The notes: generated by a model not told the origin, from the letters alone. DNA of 64,000 nucleotides from Streptomyces sp. NBC_01803 (GCF_035917415.1 NZ_CP109073.1:3556501-3620500), one strand, 5' to 3'; numbered from the stretch's first letter, positions 36,068-45,791 are shown. Translations and numbers: made by a program.

Positions 36068-36930
36068 CCCTGCCGGTGGCGCGCCGCGCCGAGGAGCTGC
36101 CCGCGCCCGCCGCCCCCGGCGCGCGCCGGGCCGTGGTGATGACGATGGGCGCCCTGCACGAGGGCCACGCCGCGAACATCAGGACCGCCCGGGAGCGGGT
36201 CGGTCCCGGCGGCCAGGTCGTGGTGACGGTCTATGTGAACCCGCTCCAGTTCGGCGCGGGCGAGGACTTCGACCGCTATCCGCGCACGCTGGACGCCGAT
36301 GTGAAGGTCGCCGGGGCGGCCGGCGCCGACGCCGTCTTCGCCCCCACCGACGACGTGATGTATCCGGGCGGCGAGCCCCGGGTGCGGATCGCGGCCGGGC
36401 CGCTGGGCGAGCGACTGGAGGGCGCGTTCCGCCCCGGGCACTTCGACGGGATGCTGACCGTCGTCGCCAAGCTGCTCCACCTCACCCGGCCCGACCTCGC
36501 CCTGTACGGCGAGAAGGACGCCCAGCAGCTCGCGCTGATACGCCGGATGACCACCGATCTGAACTTCCCGGTCGAGATCGTTGGCGTGCCCACCGTCCGC
36601 GAGCCGGACGGCCTCGCCCTCTCCAGCCGCAACCGGTATCTGTCCGCGCCCGAGCGCGTCACCGCCCTGGCCCTGTCCCGGGCGCTGACCGCCGCCGCGG
36701 CGGGCCGGGCCGACGCGGGCGGCGCGCTGGCCGCCGCTCGCGCCGTGCTGGACGAGGCCGCCAGAGCCGAGCCGCCGCTCGTCCCGGACTACCTGGCGCT
36801 GGTCGACCCGGCGGACTTCACCGAGGTCCCCGGCGACCACCGCGGCGACGCGGTCCTGGCCGTCGCGGCCCGGGTGGGCACCACCCGCCTGATCGACAAC
36901 GCCCGCCTCACCCTGGGAGACCCCGCATGA
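36064..36930 (+). CDS. panC: Pantothenate synthetase
   Basis: Joins pantoate and beta-alanine using ATP; 288 aa. It shows the TMGALHEGH nucleotide motif (about 28-36), [21 protein letters not shown] (in parts), [33 protein letters not shown] and the signature [10 protein letters not shown]. The N-terminus is a little short and proline-rich. ATG 36064 overlaps the DUF2520 stop, and its own stop overlaps nadB (ATGA). Together with coaX 2.8 kb on, it supplies the first steps of CoA synthesis. Confidence 0.95.
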   Translation: MTLPVARRAEELPAPAAPGARRAVVMTMGALHEGHAANIRTARERVGPGGQVVVTVYVNPLQFGAGEDFDRYPRTLDADVKVAGAAGADAVFAPTDDVMYPGGEPRVRIAAGPLGERLEGAFRPGHFDGMLTVVAKLLHLTRPDLALYGEKDAQQLALIRRMTTDLNFPVEIVGVPTVREPDGLALSSRNRYLSAPERVTALALSRALTAAAAGRADAGGALAAARAVLDEAARAEPPLVPDYLALVDPADFTEVPGDHRGDAVLAVAARVGTTRLIDNARLTLGDPA

Positions 36931-38684
36931 CCAGTCCCGGGGCGATACCCGGCCCGCGGCCGGCACCCGCGCCGGTCCCGATCCCGCTGCCCACCGCCCT
37001 GCCCGCGCCCGCGCCCGGCTGGGCCATCGAGGCCGAGGTCGTCGTCGTCGGCTCCGGCGTCGCGGGCCTGACCGCCGCGCTGCGCTGCGCCGCCGCCGGC
37101 CGCCGGACCGTCATTGTCACCAAGGCGCGGCTGGACGACGGCTCGACCCGTTGGGCGCAGGGCGGCATCGCCGCCGCGCTGGGCGACGGCGACACCCCCG
37201 CCCAGCACTTGGCGGACACGCTGGTCGCGGGCGCCGGGCTGTGCGACGAGGCCGCCGTCGAGGCGCTGGTCACCGAGGGCCCGGCCGCCGTGCGGCGGCT
37301 GATCGCGCTGGGCGCCCGGTTCGACGCCGATCCGGACGGCTCGATCGCGCTGACCCGCGAGGGCGGTCACCACCGCCGCCGCATCGCGCACGCCGGGGGC
37401 GACGCGACCGGCGCGGAGATCTCCCGCGCGCTGGTGGCCGCCGTCCGCGCGGCCGGCATCGAGACGGTCGAGAACGCCCTCGCGCTCGACCTGCTCAAGG
37501 ACGCCGCCGGACGGGCCGCCGGGGTGACCCTGCACGTCATGGGCGAGGGTCGGCACGACGGCGTGGGCGCCGTGCACGGGCCGGCCGTGGTGCTGGCCAC
37601 CGGCGGTATGGGCCAGATCTTCTCCGCCACCACCAACCCGTCCGTCTCCACCGGGGACGGCGTGGCCCTGGCGCTGCGGGCCGGCGCGGAGGTCTCCGAC
37701 CTGGAGTTCGTGCAGTTTCACCCGACCGTCCTGTATCTGGGCCCGGACGCCGAGGGCCAGCAGCCGCTGATCTCGGAGGCGGTGCGCGGCGAGGGCGCGC
37801 ACCTGGTGGACGCGGACGGGGTGCGGTTCATGCTCGGACAGCACGAGCTGGCCGAGCTGGCGCCCCGCGACATCGTCGCCAAGGCCATCACCCGCCGCAT
37901 GCGCGAGCGAGGTGCCGCACACATGTTCCTCGACGCCCGGCACTTCGGCGCCCGGATGTGGGAGAGCCGCTTCCCCACCATCCTCGCCGCCTGCCGTGCC
38001 CACGGCATCGACCCGGTGACCGGGCCGATCCCCGTCGCCCCCGCCGCGCACTACGCCTCCGGCGGCGTCCGCACCGACCTGGCCGGCCGCACCACCGTGC
38101 CCGGCCTGTACGCCTGCGGCGAGACCGCCTGCACGGGCGTGCACGGCGCGAACCGCCTGGCGTCGAACTCTCTGCTCGAAGGGCTGGTCTTCGCCGAGCG
38201 CATCGCGGCGGCCGTCACCGCCGACGACCCGGCCCGGGGCGCTCCCGCCCCGGCCGCCGCCCCCGCCGCGGCCGACCCCGGCCTGCTGCCGCCGGAGGCC
38301 CGCGCCACGATCCAGCGCGTCATGACCGAGGGCGCCGGAGTGCTGCGCTCCGCCCGGAGTCTGGCCGACGCCGAGCGCGCCCTGGACGCGCTGGCGGGCG
38401 ATGCCGACCGTAAGCCGGCCGAGCCGGGCGCCGACACCTGGGAGACGGCTAATCTGCATCTGGTCGCCCGGGTGCTGGCCGCCGCCGCCGGGCACCGCGC
38501 GGAGACGCGCGGCTGTCACTGGCGCGAGGACCACCAGGAGCGGGACGATGCCCACTGGCGGCGCCACCTCGTCCTGACCCTGCGGTCCGGGGACGAGGGC
38601 TCGACCCTGCACTTCGTCACCACCGACACCACCGCGTTCCCGCCGACGGACGCGACCGCCACCGAGGAGACCCACCAGCCGTGA
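36927..38684 (+). CDS. nadB: L-aspartate oxidase
   Basis: FAD enzyme that makes iminoaspartate for NAD synthesis, 585 aa. A proline/alanine-rich 30-residue leader precedes [18 protein letters not shown]. The active-site region [13 protein letters not shown], the [11 protein letters not shown] segment, the catalytic [11 protein letters not shown], and [25 protein letters not shown] are all present. The C-terminal fumarate-reductase-like domain is complete, ending with [19 protein letters not shown] (in parts). nadC follows with a GTGA overlap. No quinolinate synthase (nadA) gene is in this window, so that step must be encoded elsewhere. Confidence 0.95.
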   Translation: MTSPGAIPGPRPAPAPVPIPLPTALPAPAPGWAIEAEVVVVGSGVAGLTAALRCAAAGRRTVIVTKARLDDGSTRWAQGGIAAALGDGDTPAQHLADTLVAGAGLCDEAAVEALVTEGPAAVRRLIALGARFDADPDGSIALTREGGHHRRRIAHAGGDATGAEISRALVAAVRAAGIETVENALALDLLKDAAGRAAGVTLHVMGEGRHDGVGAVHGPAVVLATGGMGQIFSATTNPSVSTGDGVALALRAGAEVSDLEFVQFHPTVLYLGPDAEGQQPLISEAVRGEGAHLVDADGVRFMLGQHELAELAPRDIVAKAITRRMRERGAAHMFLDARHFGARMWESRFPTILAACRAHGIDPVTGPIPVAPAAHYASGGVRTDLAGRTTVPGLYACGETACTGVHGANRLASNSLLEGLVFAERIAAAVTADDPARGAPAPAAAPAAADPGLLPPEARATIQRVMTEGAGVLRSARSLADAERALDALAGDADRKPAEPGADTWETANLHLVARVLAAAAGHRAETRGCHWREDHQERDDAHWRRHLVLTLRSGDEGSTLHFVTTDTTAFPPTDATATEETHQP

Positions 38685-39733
38685 CCAGCCCCGATTTCCC
38701 CCGGGTCATGCCCGTAGAGCTCACCCTGCTGCCCATCGGCAGCAGGCCGGGCGAGGCCGAGCCGGCCGACGGCGACGGTTGCGGAGCGGGCTGCGGCTGC
38801 GGCGGTGAGGAGTTCTCGGCCGCGCACGACCCCATGGAGTGCGGTCTCGACCCCGATCTCGCCGAGCTGCTCGCGGCCGGCGGGCTCGACCCCGTGCGGG
38901 TGGAGGACATCGCGCACCTGGCGGTCGAGGAAGACCTGGACGACGGCGTGGACGTGACCACCGTCGCCACCGTCCCGGAGGACTCGGTCGCCACCGGCGA
39001 CTTCGTCGCCCGCCAGGCCGGCACCGTCGCCGGGCTGCACGTCGCGGAGGCCGTGCTGTCGATCGTCTGCACCGACGAGTTCGAGGTCGAGCGCCATGTC
39101 GCGGACGGCGACCGCGTCGAGCCCGGCCAGGTGCTGCTGTCGGTCACCACCCGCACGCGCGACCTGCTCACCGGCGAGCGCAGCGCCCTCAACCTGCTGT
39201 GCCGTCTCTCCGGCATCGCCACCGCCACCCGCGCGTGGGCCGACGTGCTGGACGGCACCCGCACGCGCGTCCGCGACACCCGCAAGACGACTCCCGGCCT
39301 GCGCGCCCTGGAGAAGTACGCCGTCCGCTGCGGCGGCGGCGTCAACCACCGGATGTCGCTGTCGGACGCCGCCCTGGTCAAGGACAACCACGTGATCGCG
39401 GCGGGCGGCGTGGCGGCGGCGTTCCGCAAGGTCCGTGAGGAATTCCCCGGTGTGCCGGTGGAGGTCGAGGTGGACCGCCTGGACCAGATCGAGCCCGTCC
39501 TCGCCGAGGGCGCGGACCTGATCCTGCTGGACAACTTCACGCCCGACGAGACCAGGCGGGCCGTGACACTCGTCGCCGGCCGCGCGGTCCTGGAGTCGTC
39601 CGGCCGCCTCACCCTGGACAACGCCCGCGCTTACGCCGAGGCCGGGGTCGACTACGTGGCGGTCGGCGCGCTCACCCACTCCTCCCCGATCCTCGACATC
39701 GGGCTCGACCTCCGCCCCGAGAGGCGCGACTGA
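38681..39733 (+). CDS. nadC: Nicotinate-nucleotide pyrophosphorylase (quinolinate phosphoribosyltransferase)
   Basis: Converts quinolinate and PRPP to nicotinate mononucleotide; 350 aa, about 60 longer than typical. Core motifs: EDLDDGVDVTT, GERSALNLLCRLSGIAT, RDTRKTTPGLRALEKYAVRCGGGVNHR (in parts), LVKDNH, VEVEVD and LLDNF with the PRPP loop. The extra N-terminal part contains a cysteine cluster, C34, C38, C40 and C54 in GCGAGCGCGG, that could bind a metal; this is unusual for QAPRTase. Its start overlaps nadB by 4 bp. Confidence 0.95.
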   Translation: MTSPDFPRVMPVELTLLPIGSRPGEAEPADGDGCGAGCGCGGEEFSAAHDPMECGLDPDLAELLAAGGLDPVRVEDIAHLAVEEDLDDGVDVTTVATVPEDSVATGDFVARQAGTVAGLHVAEAVLSIVCTDEFEVERHVADGDRVEPGQVLLSVTTRTRDLLTGERSALNLLCRLSGIATATRAWADVLDGTRTRVRDTRKTTPGLRALEKYAVRCGGGVNHRMSLSDAALVKDNHVIAAGGVAAAFRKVREEFPGVPVEVEVDRLDQIEPVLAEGADLILLDNFTPDETRRAVTLVAGRAVLESSGRLTLDNARAYAEAGVDYVAVGALTHSSPILDIGLDLRPERRD

Positions 39734-39735
39734 CG

Positions 39736-40533
39736 ATGCTGCTCACTATCGACGTCGGCAATACCCACACGGTCCTCGGCCTCTTCGACGGCGAGGAGAT
39801 CGTGGAGCACTGGCGCATCTCGACCGAGTCCCGCCGCACCGCCGACGAGCTGGCCGTGCTGCTGCAGGGCCTGATGGGCATGCATCCGCTGCTCGGGGAG
39901 GAGCTGGGGGACGGCATCGACGGCATCGCCATCTGTTCCACGGTGCCCTCCGTGCTGCACGAGCTGCGCGAGGTGACCCGGCGGTACTACGGCGACATCC
40001 CGGCCGTGCTGGTGGAACCGGGCGTCAAGACCGGAGTGCCGATCCTCACCGACAACCCCAAGGAGGTCGGCGCCGACCGGATCATCAACGCGGTGGCGGC
40101 GGTCGAGCTGTACGGCGGCCCCTGCATCGTCGTCGACTTCGGCACGGCCACCACCTACGACGCCGTCTCCGCGCGCGGTGAGTACGCGGGCGGGGCGATC
40201 GCGCCCGGCATCGAGATCTCCGTGGAGGCCCTGGGCCTGCGCGGCGCCCAGCTCCGCAAGGTGGAGCTGGCCCGGCCGCGCCACGTCATCGGCAAGAACA
40301 CCGTGGAGTCGATGCAGTCCGGCATTCTGTACGGCTTCGCGGGCCAGGTGGACGGCATGGTCGAGCGGATGTCGCGCGAGCTGGCCGACGACCCCGACGA
40401 CGTGACGGTGATCGCGACGGGCGGCCTGGCCCCGATGGTGCTGCGCGAGTCCACCGTCATCGACGAGCACGAACCCTGGCTGACCCTGGTGGGCCTCCGG
40501 CTGGTCTACGAGCGGAACGTCTCCCGCTCCTGA
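39736..40533 (+). CDS. coaX: Type III pantothenate kinase
   Basis: Phosphorylates pantothenate, the first committed step of CoA synthesis; 265 aa, ASKHA fold. Motifs: LLTIDVGNTHTVLGLFDG (phosphate 1), ICSTVPSV, GVKTGVPILTDNPKEVGADRI (in parts), VVDFGTATTYDAV (phosphate 2) and VIATGGLAP. It lies 2 bp after nadC, completing a panC-nadB-nadC-coaX operon. The last codons and TGA stop are part of an imperfect 16-bp tandem repeat. Confidence 0.95.
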   Translation: MLLTIDVGNTHTVLGLFDGEEIVEHWRISTESRRTADELAVLLQGLMGMHPLLGEELGDGIDGIAICSTVPSVLHELREVTRRYYGDIPAVLVEPGVKTGVPILTDNPKEVGADRIINAVAAVELYGGPCIVVDFGTATTYDAVSARGEYAGGAIAPGIEISVEALGLRGAQLRKVELARPRHVIGKNTVESMQSGILYGFAGQVDGMVERMSRELADDPDDVTVIATGGLAPMVLRESTVIDEHEPWLTLVGLRLVYERNVSRS

Positions 40534-40578
40534 AGTCTCCCCCTCCTGAAGTCGCTCGTTCCTGAGTCGCCCGCTCCC
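40519..40578. repeat. Imperfect 15-16-bp tandem repeat copying the coaX stop
   Basis: Units beginning GTCTCCCGCTCCTGAA (40519), GTCTCCCCCTCCTGAA (40535), GTCGCTCGTTCCTGA (40551) and GTCGCCCGCTCC (40566). The first contains the end of coaX (Val-Ser-Arg-Ser-stop). As the unit is 15-16 bp, the copied stops are not all in frame. Confidence 0.8.
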
Positions 40579-40580
40579 GG

Positions 40581-40600
40581 GGCTCCCCTCCCGGGGAGCC
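40581..40600 (+). terminator. Hairpin after coaX
   Basis: GGCTCCCC-TCCC-GGGGAGCC, a perfect 8-bp stem with a 4-nt loop, 48 bp after the coaX stop. Confidence 0.65.
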
Positions 40601-40664
40601 GCTGGAACACGCCGTCACCACGCAATGGCGGGCGATTTGTCTGCTTACCACTTAATGTCGGTTT

Positions 40665-40886
40665 ATGGTTACGTCCAACGGTTCCCAGGGTTCCCCCACG
40701 CCAGGCGGTGACGGGGACCAGAACGCCCAGCAGCGCCCGCGCCGCCCCGTGCCGACCCCGGCGGAGGTCTTCCCGCCGCGCCGCAAGCGCCCGGCCGCCC
40801 CGGTCGCGCCGCCCGGGCCGCCGCCGCAGGGGCAGGAGGGGGAGGGCGAGGGGCGCGGGGAGAGCTCCGCCCAGAGCGGTCGGTAG
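40665..40886 (+). CDS. Small proline-rich protein, uncertain
   Basis: A 73-aa reading frame with ATG at 40665. The product is hydrophilic, rich in P, Q, G, R and E, without any fold or membrane segment that can be seen. A less GC-rich stretch before it (40620-40664) may hold a promoter. It is conserved-looking in composition only; it may be a real streptomycete small protein or a chance frame. Confidence 0.45.
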   Translation: MVTSNGSQGSPTPGGDGDQNAQQRPRRPVPTPAEVFPPRRKRPAAPVAPPGPPPQGQEGEGEGRGESSAQSGR

Positions 40887-40931
40887 GCTGTCAGGCGGCT
40901 CGCCCGAGCACGTCCTAGGAGGCCGACCGCT

Positions 40932-41132
40932 GTGGACTACGTCGCCGCACTCTTCCCGCCCACCGTGATGGCCGTCGCCTTCACCTGGCTGATCGTGACC
41001 ATCGTGCGATCCCAGGGCGGCAGCAACAAGTACAAGGAGGACGCCGCCGTGGACGCGGCCTTCGCGGCCCGCGCGGCCCAGGCCGCCCACCCCGCCGGGA
41101 ACGGCGAGGAGCCGGCCGCCGGTCACTCCTGA
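40932..41132 (+). CDS. Small single-span membrane protein
   Basis: A 66-aa protein with one hydrophobic helix near the N-terminus (about 9-26, PPTVMAVAFTWLIVTIV) and a charged, alanine-rich cytoplasmic tail (KYKEDAAVDAAFAARAAQAA). GTG 40932 has AGGAGG about 9 bp upstream, a good site. Function unknown; comparable small membrane proteins occur at this place in streptomycetes. Confidence 0.7.
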   Translation: MDYVAALFPPTVMAVAFTWLIVTIVRSQGGSNKYKEDAAVDAAFAARAAQAAHPAGNGEEPAAGHS

Positions 41133-41232
41133 CCCTCTCCTGCCCGCCCCCCTCGCACGCCCCACCCCTTCCGCCCGCTTCGATACCGCGTGGCCGCAAA
41201 CGTCACACACGCCCGTTTTGTCGCCACGCGGC

Positions 41233-41238
41233 TATTCT
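41233..41238 (+). promoter_or_regulatory. Likely -10 of a leaderless BlaI-type gene
   Basis: TATTCT ends 7 bp before the GTG at 41246, and no ribosome site is present, so a leaderless mRNA is likely. This is inferred from position alone. Confidence 0.35.
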
Positions 41239-41245
41239 TCCTCAT

Positions 41246-41656
41246 GTGCCACGGCCTTTGGGAGAACTGGAAGACGCGGTGATGACTCGCGTATGGGAGT
41301 GGAACCGGCCCGTCACCGTGCGGGAAGTTCTCGAAGATCTGCGGCGTGAGCGTTCGATCGCCTATACGACGGTGATGACCGTCCTGGACAACCTCCACCA
41401 GAAGGGCTGGGTCCGCCGCGAGCAGGCGGGCCGGGCCTATCGCTATGAGGCGGTCTCCACGCGCGCCGCGTACTCGGCGGCTTTGATGAATGACGCTTGG
41501 TCCGAGAGCGACAACGCGGCGGCGGCGCTCGTCGCTTTCTTCGGGATGATGTCGGCCGAGCAGACCGAGGCATTGCGCGACGCGCTGCGCGTCGTGGATG
41601 TCGCCGGAGTGCAGGTCGCCGCCCCCGAAGGCGAAGGGGAAGCCGTACAGCGATAG
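41246..41656 (+). CDS. BlaI/MecI/CopY-family winged-helix regulator
   Basis: A 136-aa repressor-type protein. The winged helix is clear: LGELEDAVMTRVWEWNRPVTVREVLEDLRRERSIAYTTVMTVLDNLHQKGWVRREQAGRAYRY, read in parts. The C-terminal helices (about 75-115) should dimerise. Unlike typical BlaI systems, no BlaR/M56 protease gene is adjacent, so the induction route is unknown. The GNAT gene follows 10 bp later. Confidence 0.88.
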   Translation: MPRPLGELEDAVMTRVWEWNRPVTVREVLEDLRRERSIAYTTVMTVLDNLHQKGWVRREQAGRAYRYEAVSTRAAYSAALMNDAWSESDNAAAALVAFFGMMSAEQTEALRDALRVVDVAGVQVAAPEGEGEAVQR

Positions 41657-41666
41657 CCTCTCGTTT

Positions 41667-42185
41667 GTGTCGGAAACCTCAGCAGAAGTCACTGTCCGCC
41701 GTGCCAGGACTACAGATGTCCGCTCGGTGCGCCGCCTCATCGATGTCTACTCACGCGACGGGTTCCTGCTCGACAAGGCGACGGTGACGCTTTACGAGGA
41801 CATTCAGGAGTTCTGGGTGGCGGAGCGGGACCATGATGCGCAGGTAGTCGCGTGCGGCGCGCTGCATGTGATGTGGGAAGACTTGGCCGAGGTGCGCACA
41901 CTTGCCGTCGATCCGCTGCTGAAGGGGCACGGAGTGGGGCATCGGGTGCTGGAGAAGTTGCTCCAGACGGCCCGGTGGCTCGGTGTCCGGCGTATTTTCT
42001 GCCTCACCTTCGAAGTGGAGTTCTTCGTTCGGCACGGCTTCCGGGAGATCGGGGAGGCCCCGGTCGACGGCGATGTCTACAGCGAGCTGCTGCGTTCCTA
42101 TGACGAGGGTGTGGCGGAGTTCCTGGGGCTGGAACGGGTCAAGCCCAACACATTGGGTAACAGCAGGATGCTGCTGCATCTCTGA
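41667..42185 (+). CDS. GNAT acetyltransferase, amino-acid N-acetyltransferase-like
   Basis: A 172-aa GNAT with acetyl-CoA motif VRTLAVDPLLKGHGVGHRVLEKLL (in parts) and the neighbouring VACGALHVMWEDLAEV. The fragment RRIFCLTFEVEFFVRHGFREI and the ending NTLGNSRMLLHL match the short stand-alone N-acetylglutamate synthases of actinobacteria (as in Mycobacterium ArgA), which start arginine synthesis. That assignment is by resemblance and is likely but not certain. GTG 41667 fits the family N-terminus (TVRRARTTDVRSVRRLID). No ribosome site is seen. Confidence 0.85.
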   Translation: MSETSAEVTVRRARTTDVRSVRRLIDVYSRDGFLLDKATVTLYEDIQEFWVAERDHDAQVVACGALHVMWEDLAEVRTLAVDPLLKGHGVGHRVLEKLLQTARWLGVRRIFCLTFEVEFFVRHGFREIGEAPVDGDVYSELLRSYDEGVAEFLGLERVKPNTLGNSRMLLHL

Positions 42186-42346
42186 TTGATGGGTCGATGG
42201 TCGTTATGTCCGGATCGTCCTATCGTGTCTTATCGGATACCCGGTAATCCCGAGCCGGGGGTTTGTGTTTTCCCGGCAATAGCGGTTTGATTACATCCGC
42301 AGTACAACAACAGTGGTATTCGGCGACATGAATGAGGAGCAGCCCC

Positions 42347-42697
42347 GTGGCACAGAAGGTTCAGGTCCTTCTCCTCGATGACCTCAGCGGCGGCGAGGCG
42401 GACGAGACAGTAACGTTCGCGCTCGACGGCAAGACTTACGAGATCGACCTCAACTCCGATAACGCGGACAAGCTCCGTGAGGCCCTTGAGCCCTATGTCA
42501 AGGCCGGCCGTCGCGCCGGTGGGGCGCGGGCCGCCCGCGGTCGTACCCGTACGCCCGCGGCTCCCGCCGCCGGTGGCGCCGCGGGACAGGACACCGCGAA
42601 AATCCGTGCCTGGGCCAAGGAAAACGGATACGAGGTCAATGACCGGGGCCGTGTTCCCGCCAACATTCGTGAGGCATACGAGAAGGCAGGCGTCTGA
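42347..42697 (+). CDS. lsr2: Lsr2 nucleoid-associated xenogeneic silencer
   Basis: H-NS-like protein of actinobacteria, 116 aa, that binds AT-rich DNA and silences horizontally acquired and specialised-metabolite genes. The N-terminal oligomerisation domain is AQKVQVLLLDDLSGGEADETVTFALDGKTYEIDL (in parts). A basic G/A/R/T/P linker follows, then the DNA-binding domain IRAWAKENGYEVNDRGRVPANIREAYEKA, whose RGR is the AT-hook-like minor-groove motif. GTG 42347 has GAGGAG 7 bp upstream. The preceding 160 bp are noticeably less GC-rich, so Lsr2 may bind its own promoter. Confidence 0.96.
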   Translation: MAQKVQVLLLDDLSGGEADETVTFALDGKTYEIDLNSDNADKLREALEPYVKAGRRAGGARAARGRTRTPAAPAAGGAAGQDTAKIRAWAKENGYEVNDRGRVPANIREAYEKAGV

Positions 42698-42730
42698 AGT
42701 CGCACACCGGCCGGAGCGCGTCCGGCGAGC

Positions 42731-42756
42731 CGGGCCCGGCCTCTCGGCCGTGCCCG
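42731..42756 (+). terminator. Hairpin after lsr2
   Basis: An 11-bp stem with one mismatch and a TCTC loop, 34 bp after the lsr2 stop codon. Confidence 0.65.
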
Positions 42757-42916
42757 TGTCCGGGGGGCCGCACCCGGTGGGCGGCCCTCCGAGGTGTGTC
42801 CGGGGGCCGAATCGCGAGTGTCATACGGTGAGCGACCCGCTCCGGTACGGAAGAGTTACGCCGTGTCTGCGTCCGACCGCACCAGGTGTTCACGTTCGCC
42901 TGTAGCGGATGTCCAT

Positions 42917-42942
42917 GGCTGACACGGCATGGAGTGTCAGCC
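42917..42942. promoter_or_regulatory. Perfect 9-bp inverted repeat upstream of clpC
   Basis: GGCTGACAC and GTGTCAGCC are separated by 8 bp. It could be an operator or a transcript hairpin. It lies 220 bp after lsr2 and 307 bp before clpC. Confidence 0.45.
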
Positions 42943-43027
42943 TGGAGGGGTAGGCAGTTCATAACGGACGATGGGCCACTCATGACAAGGGGGCGGTAGC
43001 GGTGGGTCCGGATGTGACGCACGGTGG

Positions 43028-43045
43028 CGTTCGCCGACGGCGTAG
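43028..43045 (+). promoter_or_regulatory. Candidate ClgR box upstream of clpC
   Basis: CGTTCGCCGACGGCGTAG fits the published corynebacterial ClgR consensus WNNWCGCYNANRGCGWWS at all positions but the first. ClgR is the actinobacterial activator of clpC and clpP genes, which fits the downstream gene. The box is about 200 bp before the clpC start. Confidence 0.6.
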
Positions 43046-43248
43046 TCATTCGGAGTGCTGATGCTTGGCCTGCGGGAACATCGTCTCGCACCATCGGGTT
43101 GGAACTGTTGTCGCCTGTTCGGGGCACGCCGCCGGGGACAGGAGCGGACAGTTGGAATGAGCGGTCCCCCGTTGCGGGACTAAGCTGCGGAAGGACAGGG
43201 AGGGGACCGACCCCTTTACTGCCTGACCGCTCTGAGGAGCGATTAACG

Positions 43249-45774
43249 ATGTTCGAGAGGTTCACCGACCGCGCGCGGCGGGTTGTCGTCCTGGCTCAGG
43301 AAGAAGCCCGGATGCTCAACCACAACTACATCGGCACTGAGCACATCCTCCTGGGCCTGATCCACGAGGGTGAGGGTGTCGCCGCTAAGGCCCTGGAGAG
43401 CCTCGGGATCTCGCTTGAGGCGGTCCGACAGCAGGTCGAGGAGATCATCGGCCAGGGCCAGCAGGCCCCGTCCGGTCACATCCCCTTCACCCCCCGGGCC
43501 AAGAAGGTGCTGGAGCTCTCGCTCCGCGAGGCCCTCCAGCTCGGCCACAACTACATCGGCACCGAGCACATCCTGCTCGGCCTGATCCGCGAGGGCGAGG
43601 GCGTCGCCGCCCAGGTCCTCGTGAAGCTGGGCGCCGACCTCAACCGGGTCCGGCAGCAGGTCATCCAGCTGCTCTCCGGGTACTCCGGAGGCAAGGAAGC
43701 CGCGACCGCGGGCGCCCCCGCCGAGGGCACTCCGTCGACCTCCCTGGTGCTGGACCAGTTCGGCCGCAATCTCACCCAGGCCGCCCGCGAATCCAAGCTC
43801 GACCCGGTCATCGGGCGCGAGAAGGAGATCGAGCGGGTCATGCAGGTGCTCTCGCGCCGCACGAAGAACAACCCGGTTCTCATCGGCGAGCCCGGCGTCG
43901 GCAAGACCGCAGTCGTCGAGGGGCTGGCCCAGGCCATCGTCAAGGGCGAGGTGCCCGAGACCCTCAAGGACAAGCACCTCTACACCCTGGACCTCGGTGC
44001 CCTGGTCGCCGGCTCCCGGTACCGCGGTGACTTCGAGGAGCGCCTGAAGAAGGTGCTCAAGGAGATCCGCACCCGCGGCGACATCATCCTGTTCATCGAT
44101 GAGCTGCACACCCTGGTGGGCGCGGGTGCCGCGGAGGGCGCGATCGACGCCGCCAGCATCCTCAAGCCGATGCTGGCCCGTGGCGAGCTCCAGACCATCG
44201 GTGCCACCACGCTGGACGAGTACCGCAAGTACCTGGAGAAGGACGCGGCCCTTGAGCGCCGCTTCCAGCCGATCCAGGTCGCGGAGCCGTCCCTGCCGCA
44301 CACGATCGAGATCCTGAAGGGTCTGCGCGACCGGTATGAGGCGCACCACCGGGTCTCCATCACCGATGCGGCGCTGGTGGCCGCGGCCCAGCTCGCGGAC
44401 CGGTACATCTCGGACCGGTTCCTGCCGGACAAGGCCATCGACCTCATCGACGAGGCCGGCTCCCGGATGCGCATCCGCCGGATGACCGCGCCGCCGGACC
44501 TGCGGGAGTTCGACGAGAAGATCGCCAACGTGCGCCGCGAGAAGGAGTCCGCGATCGACTCGCAGGACTTCGAGAAGGCCGCGTCGCTGCGCGACAACGA
44601 GAAGCAGCTCCTCGCCGCGAAGGCACAGCGGGAGAAGGAGTGGAAGTCCGGCGACATGGACGTCGTGGCGGAGGTGGACGAGGAGCTCATCGCCGAGGTC
44701 CTGGCCGCATCCACCGGCATCCCGGTCTTCAAGCTCACCGAGGAGGAGTCCTCGCGCCTGCTCCGCATGGAGGACGAGCTGCACAAGCGCGTCATCGGCC
44801 AGGAGGACGCCATCAAGGCCCTCTCCCAGGCCATCCGGCGGACCCGTGCGGGTCTGAAGGACCCGAAGCGGCCCGGCGGCTCGTTCATCTTCGCCGGCCC
44901 GTCCGGTGTCGGTAAGACGGAGCTGTCCAAGACGCTGGCGGAGTTCCTGTTCGGCGACGAGGACGCGCTGATCTCCCTCGACATGTCGGAGTTCGGCGAG
45001 AAGCACACGGTCTCCCGGCTCTTCGGCTCCCCGCCCGGCTACGTCGGGTACGAGGAGGGCGGCCAGCTCACGGAGAAGGTGCGCCGGAAGCCGTTCTCGG
45101 TCGTGCTGTTCGACGAGGTCGAGAAGGCCCACCCGGACATCTTCAACTCGCTGCTCCAGATCCTGGAGGACGGTCGCCTGACCGACTCCCAGGGCCGGGT
45201 CGTGGACTTCAAGAACACCGTCATCATCATGACGACGAACCTCGGCACCCGGGACATCTCCAAGGGCTTCAACATGGGCTTCGCGGTGGCCGGCGACGTG
45301 ACCACCGGGTACGAGCGTATGAAGGCCAAGGTCAACGATGAGCTGAAGCAGCACTTCCGGCCGGAGTTCCTCAACCGGGTGGACGACACGGTGGTCTTCC
45401 ACCAGCTCACGCAGGACGACATCATCAAGATCGTCGACCTGATGGTCGCCCAGGTGGACGACCGACTGCGGGATCGGGACATGGGCATCGAGCTCAGCAC
45501 CGAGGCCAAGCAGCTCCTGGCGAGGCGTGGCTACGACCCGGTGCTGGGCGCCCGGCCGCTGCGCAGGACGATCCAGCGGGAGATCGAGGACATCCTGTCG
45601 GAGAAGATCCTGTTCGGTGAGCTGCGTCCCGGCCACATCGTGGTCGTGGACACCGAGGGTGAGGGCAAGGAGCAGATCTTCACCTTCCGGGGTGAGGAGA
45701 AGTCCTCCCTGCCGGACGCCCCGCTCGTGGAGCAGGCGGCCAAGGGCGGTCCGAACCTGTCCAAGGGTGAGTAG
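43249..45774 (+). CDS. clpC: ClpC-type AAA+ unfoldase
   Basis: ATPase of the ClpCP protease, 841 aa; it unfolds substrates and feeds them to ClpP. Two N-terminal Clp_N repeats (about 1-145, each with [20 protein letters not shown] sequence) precede AAA-1 with Walker A GEPGVGKT (213-220). A UVR/M-domain follows (about 425-465, [14 protein letters not shown]), which marks ClpC rather than ClpB or ClpA. AAA-2 has Walker A GPSGVGKT (550-557), [12 protein letters not shown] pore loop and the D2-small domain. ATG 43249 follows AGGAG. Upstream lies a ClgR-like box. The gene ends in a strong terminator. Confidence 0.97.
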   Translation: MFERFTDRARRVVVLAQEEARMLNHNYIGTEHILLGLIHEGEGVAAKALESLGISLEAVRQQVEEIIGQGQQAPSGHIPFTPRAKKVLELSLREALQLGHNYIGTEHILLGLIREGEGVAAQVLVKLGADLNRVRQQVIQLLSGYSGGKEAATAGAPAEGTPSTSLVLDQFGRNLTQAARESKLDPVIGREKEIERVMQVLSRRTKNNPVLIGEPGVGKTAVVEGLAQAIVKGEVPETLKDKHLYTLDLGALVAGSRYRGDFEERLKKVLKEIRTRGDIILFIDELHTLVGAGAAEGAIDAASILKPMLARGELQTIGATTLDEYRKYLEKDAALERRFQPIQVAEPSLPHTIEILKGLRDRYEAHHRVSITDAALVAAAQLADRYISDRFLPDKAIDLIDEAGSRMRIRRMTAPPDLREFDEKIANVRREKESAIDSQDFEKAASLRDNEKQLLAAKAQREKEWKSGDMDVVAEVDEELIAEVLAASTGIPVFKLTEEESSRLLRMEDELHKRVIGQEDAIKALSQAIRRTRAGLKDPKRPGGSFIFAGPSGVGKTELSKTLAEFLFGDEDALISLDMSEFGEKHTVSRLFGSPPGYVGYEEGGQLTEKVRRKPFSVVLFDEVEKAHPDIFNSLLQILEDGRLTDSQGRVVDFKNTVIIMTTNLGTRDISKGFNMGFAVAGDVTTGYERMKAKVNDELKQHFRPEFLNRVDDTVVFHQLTQDDIIKIVDLMVAQVDDRLRDRDMGIELSTEAKQLLARRGYDPVLGARPLRRTIQREIEDILSEKILFGELRPGHIVVVDTEGEGKEQIFTFRGEEKSSLPDAPLVEQAAKGGPNLSKGE

Positions 45775-45791
45775 CGCTAGCTGACCCACCG

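Larger units (their letters stand above)
42698..43248 (+). other. 551-bp gene-free region between lsr2 and clpC
   Basis: No credible gene is seen. It holds the lsr2 terminator, a 9-bp perfect inverted repeat at 42917-42942 and a ClgR-type box at 43028-43045. It ends in the clpC leader with an AGGAG ribosome site. The long leader suggests more than one promoter for clpC. Confidence 0.7.

Noticed and set aside
42698..43248. A further gene between lsr2 and clpC
   Set aside because: Frames there give low-complexity products, no ribosome sites are suitable, and regulatory elements occupy the region.
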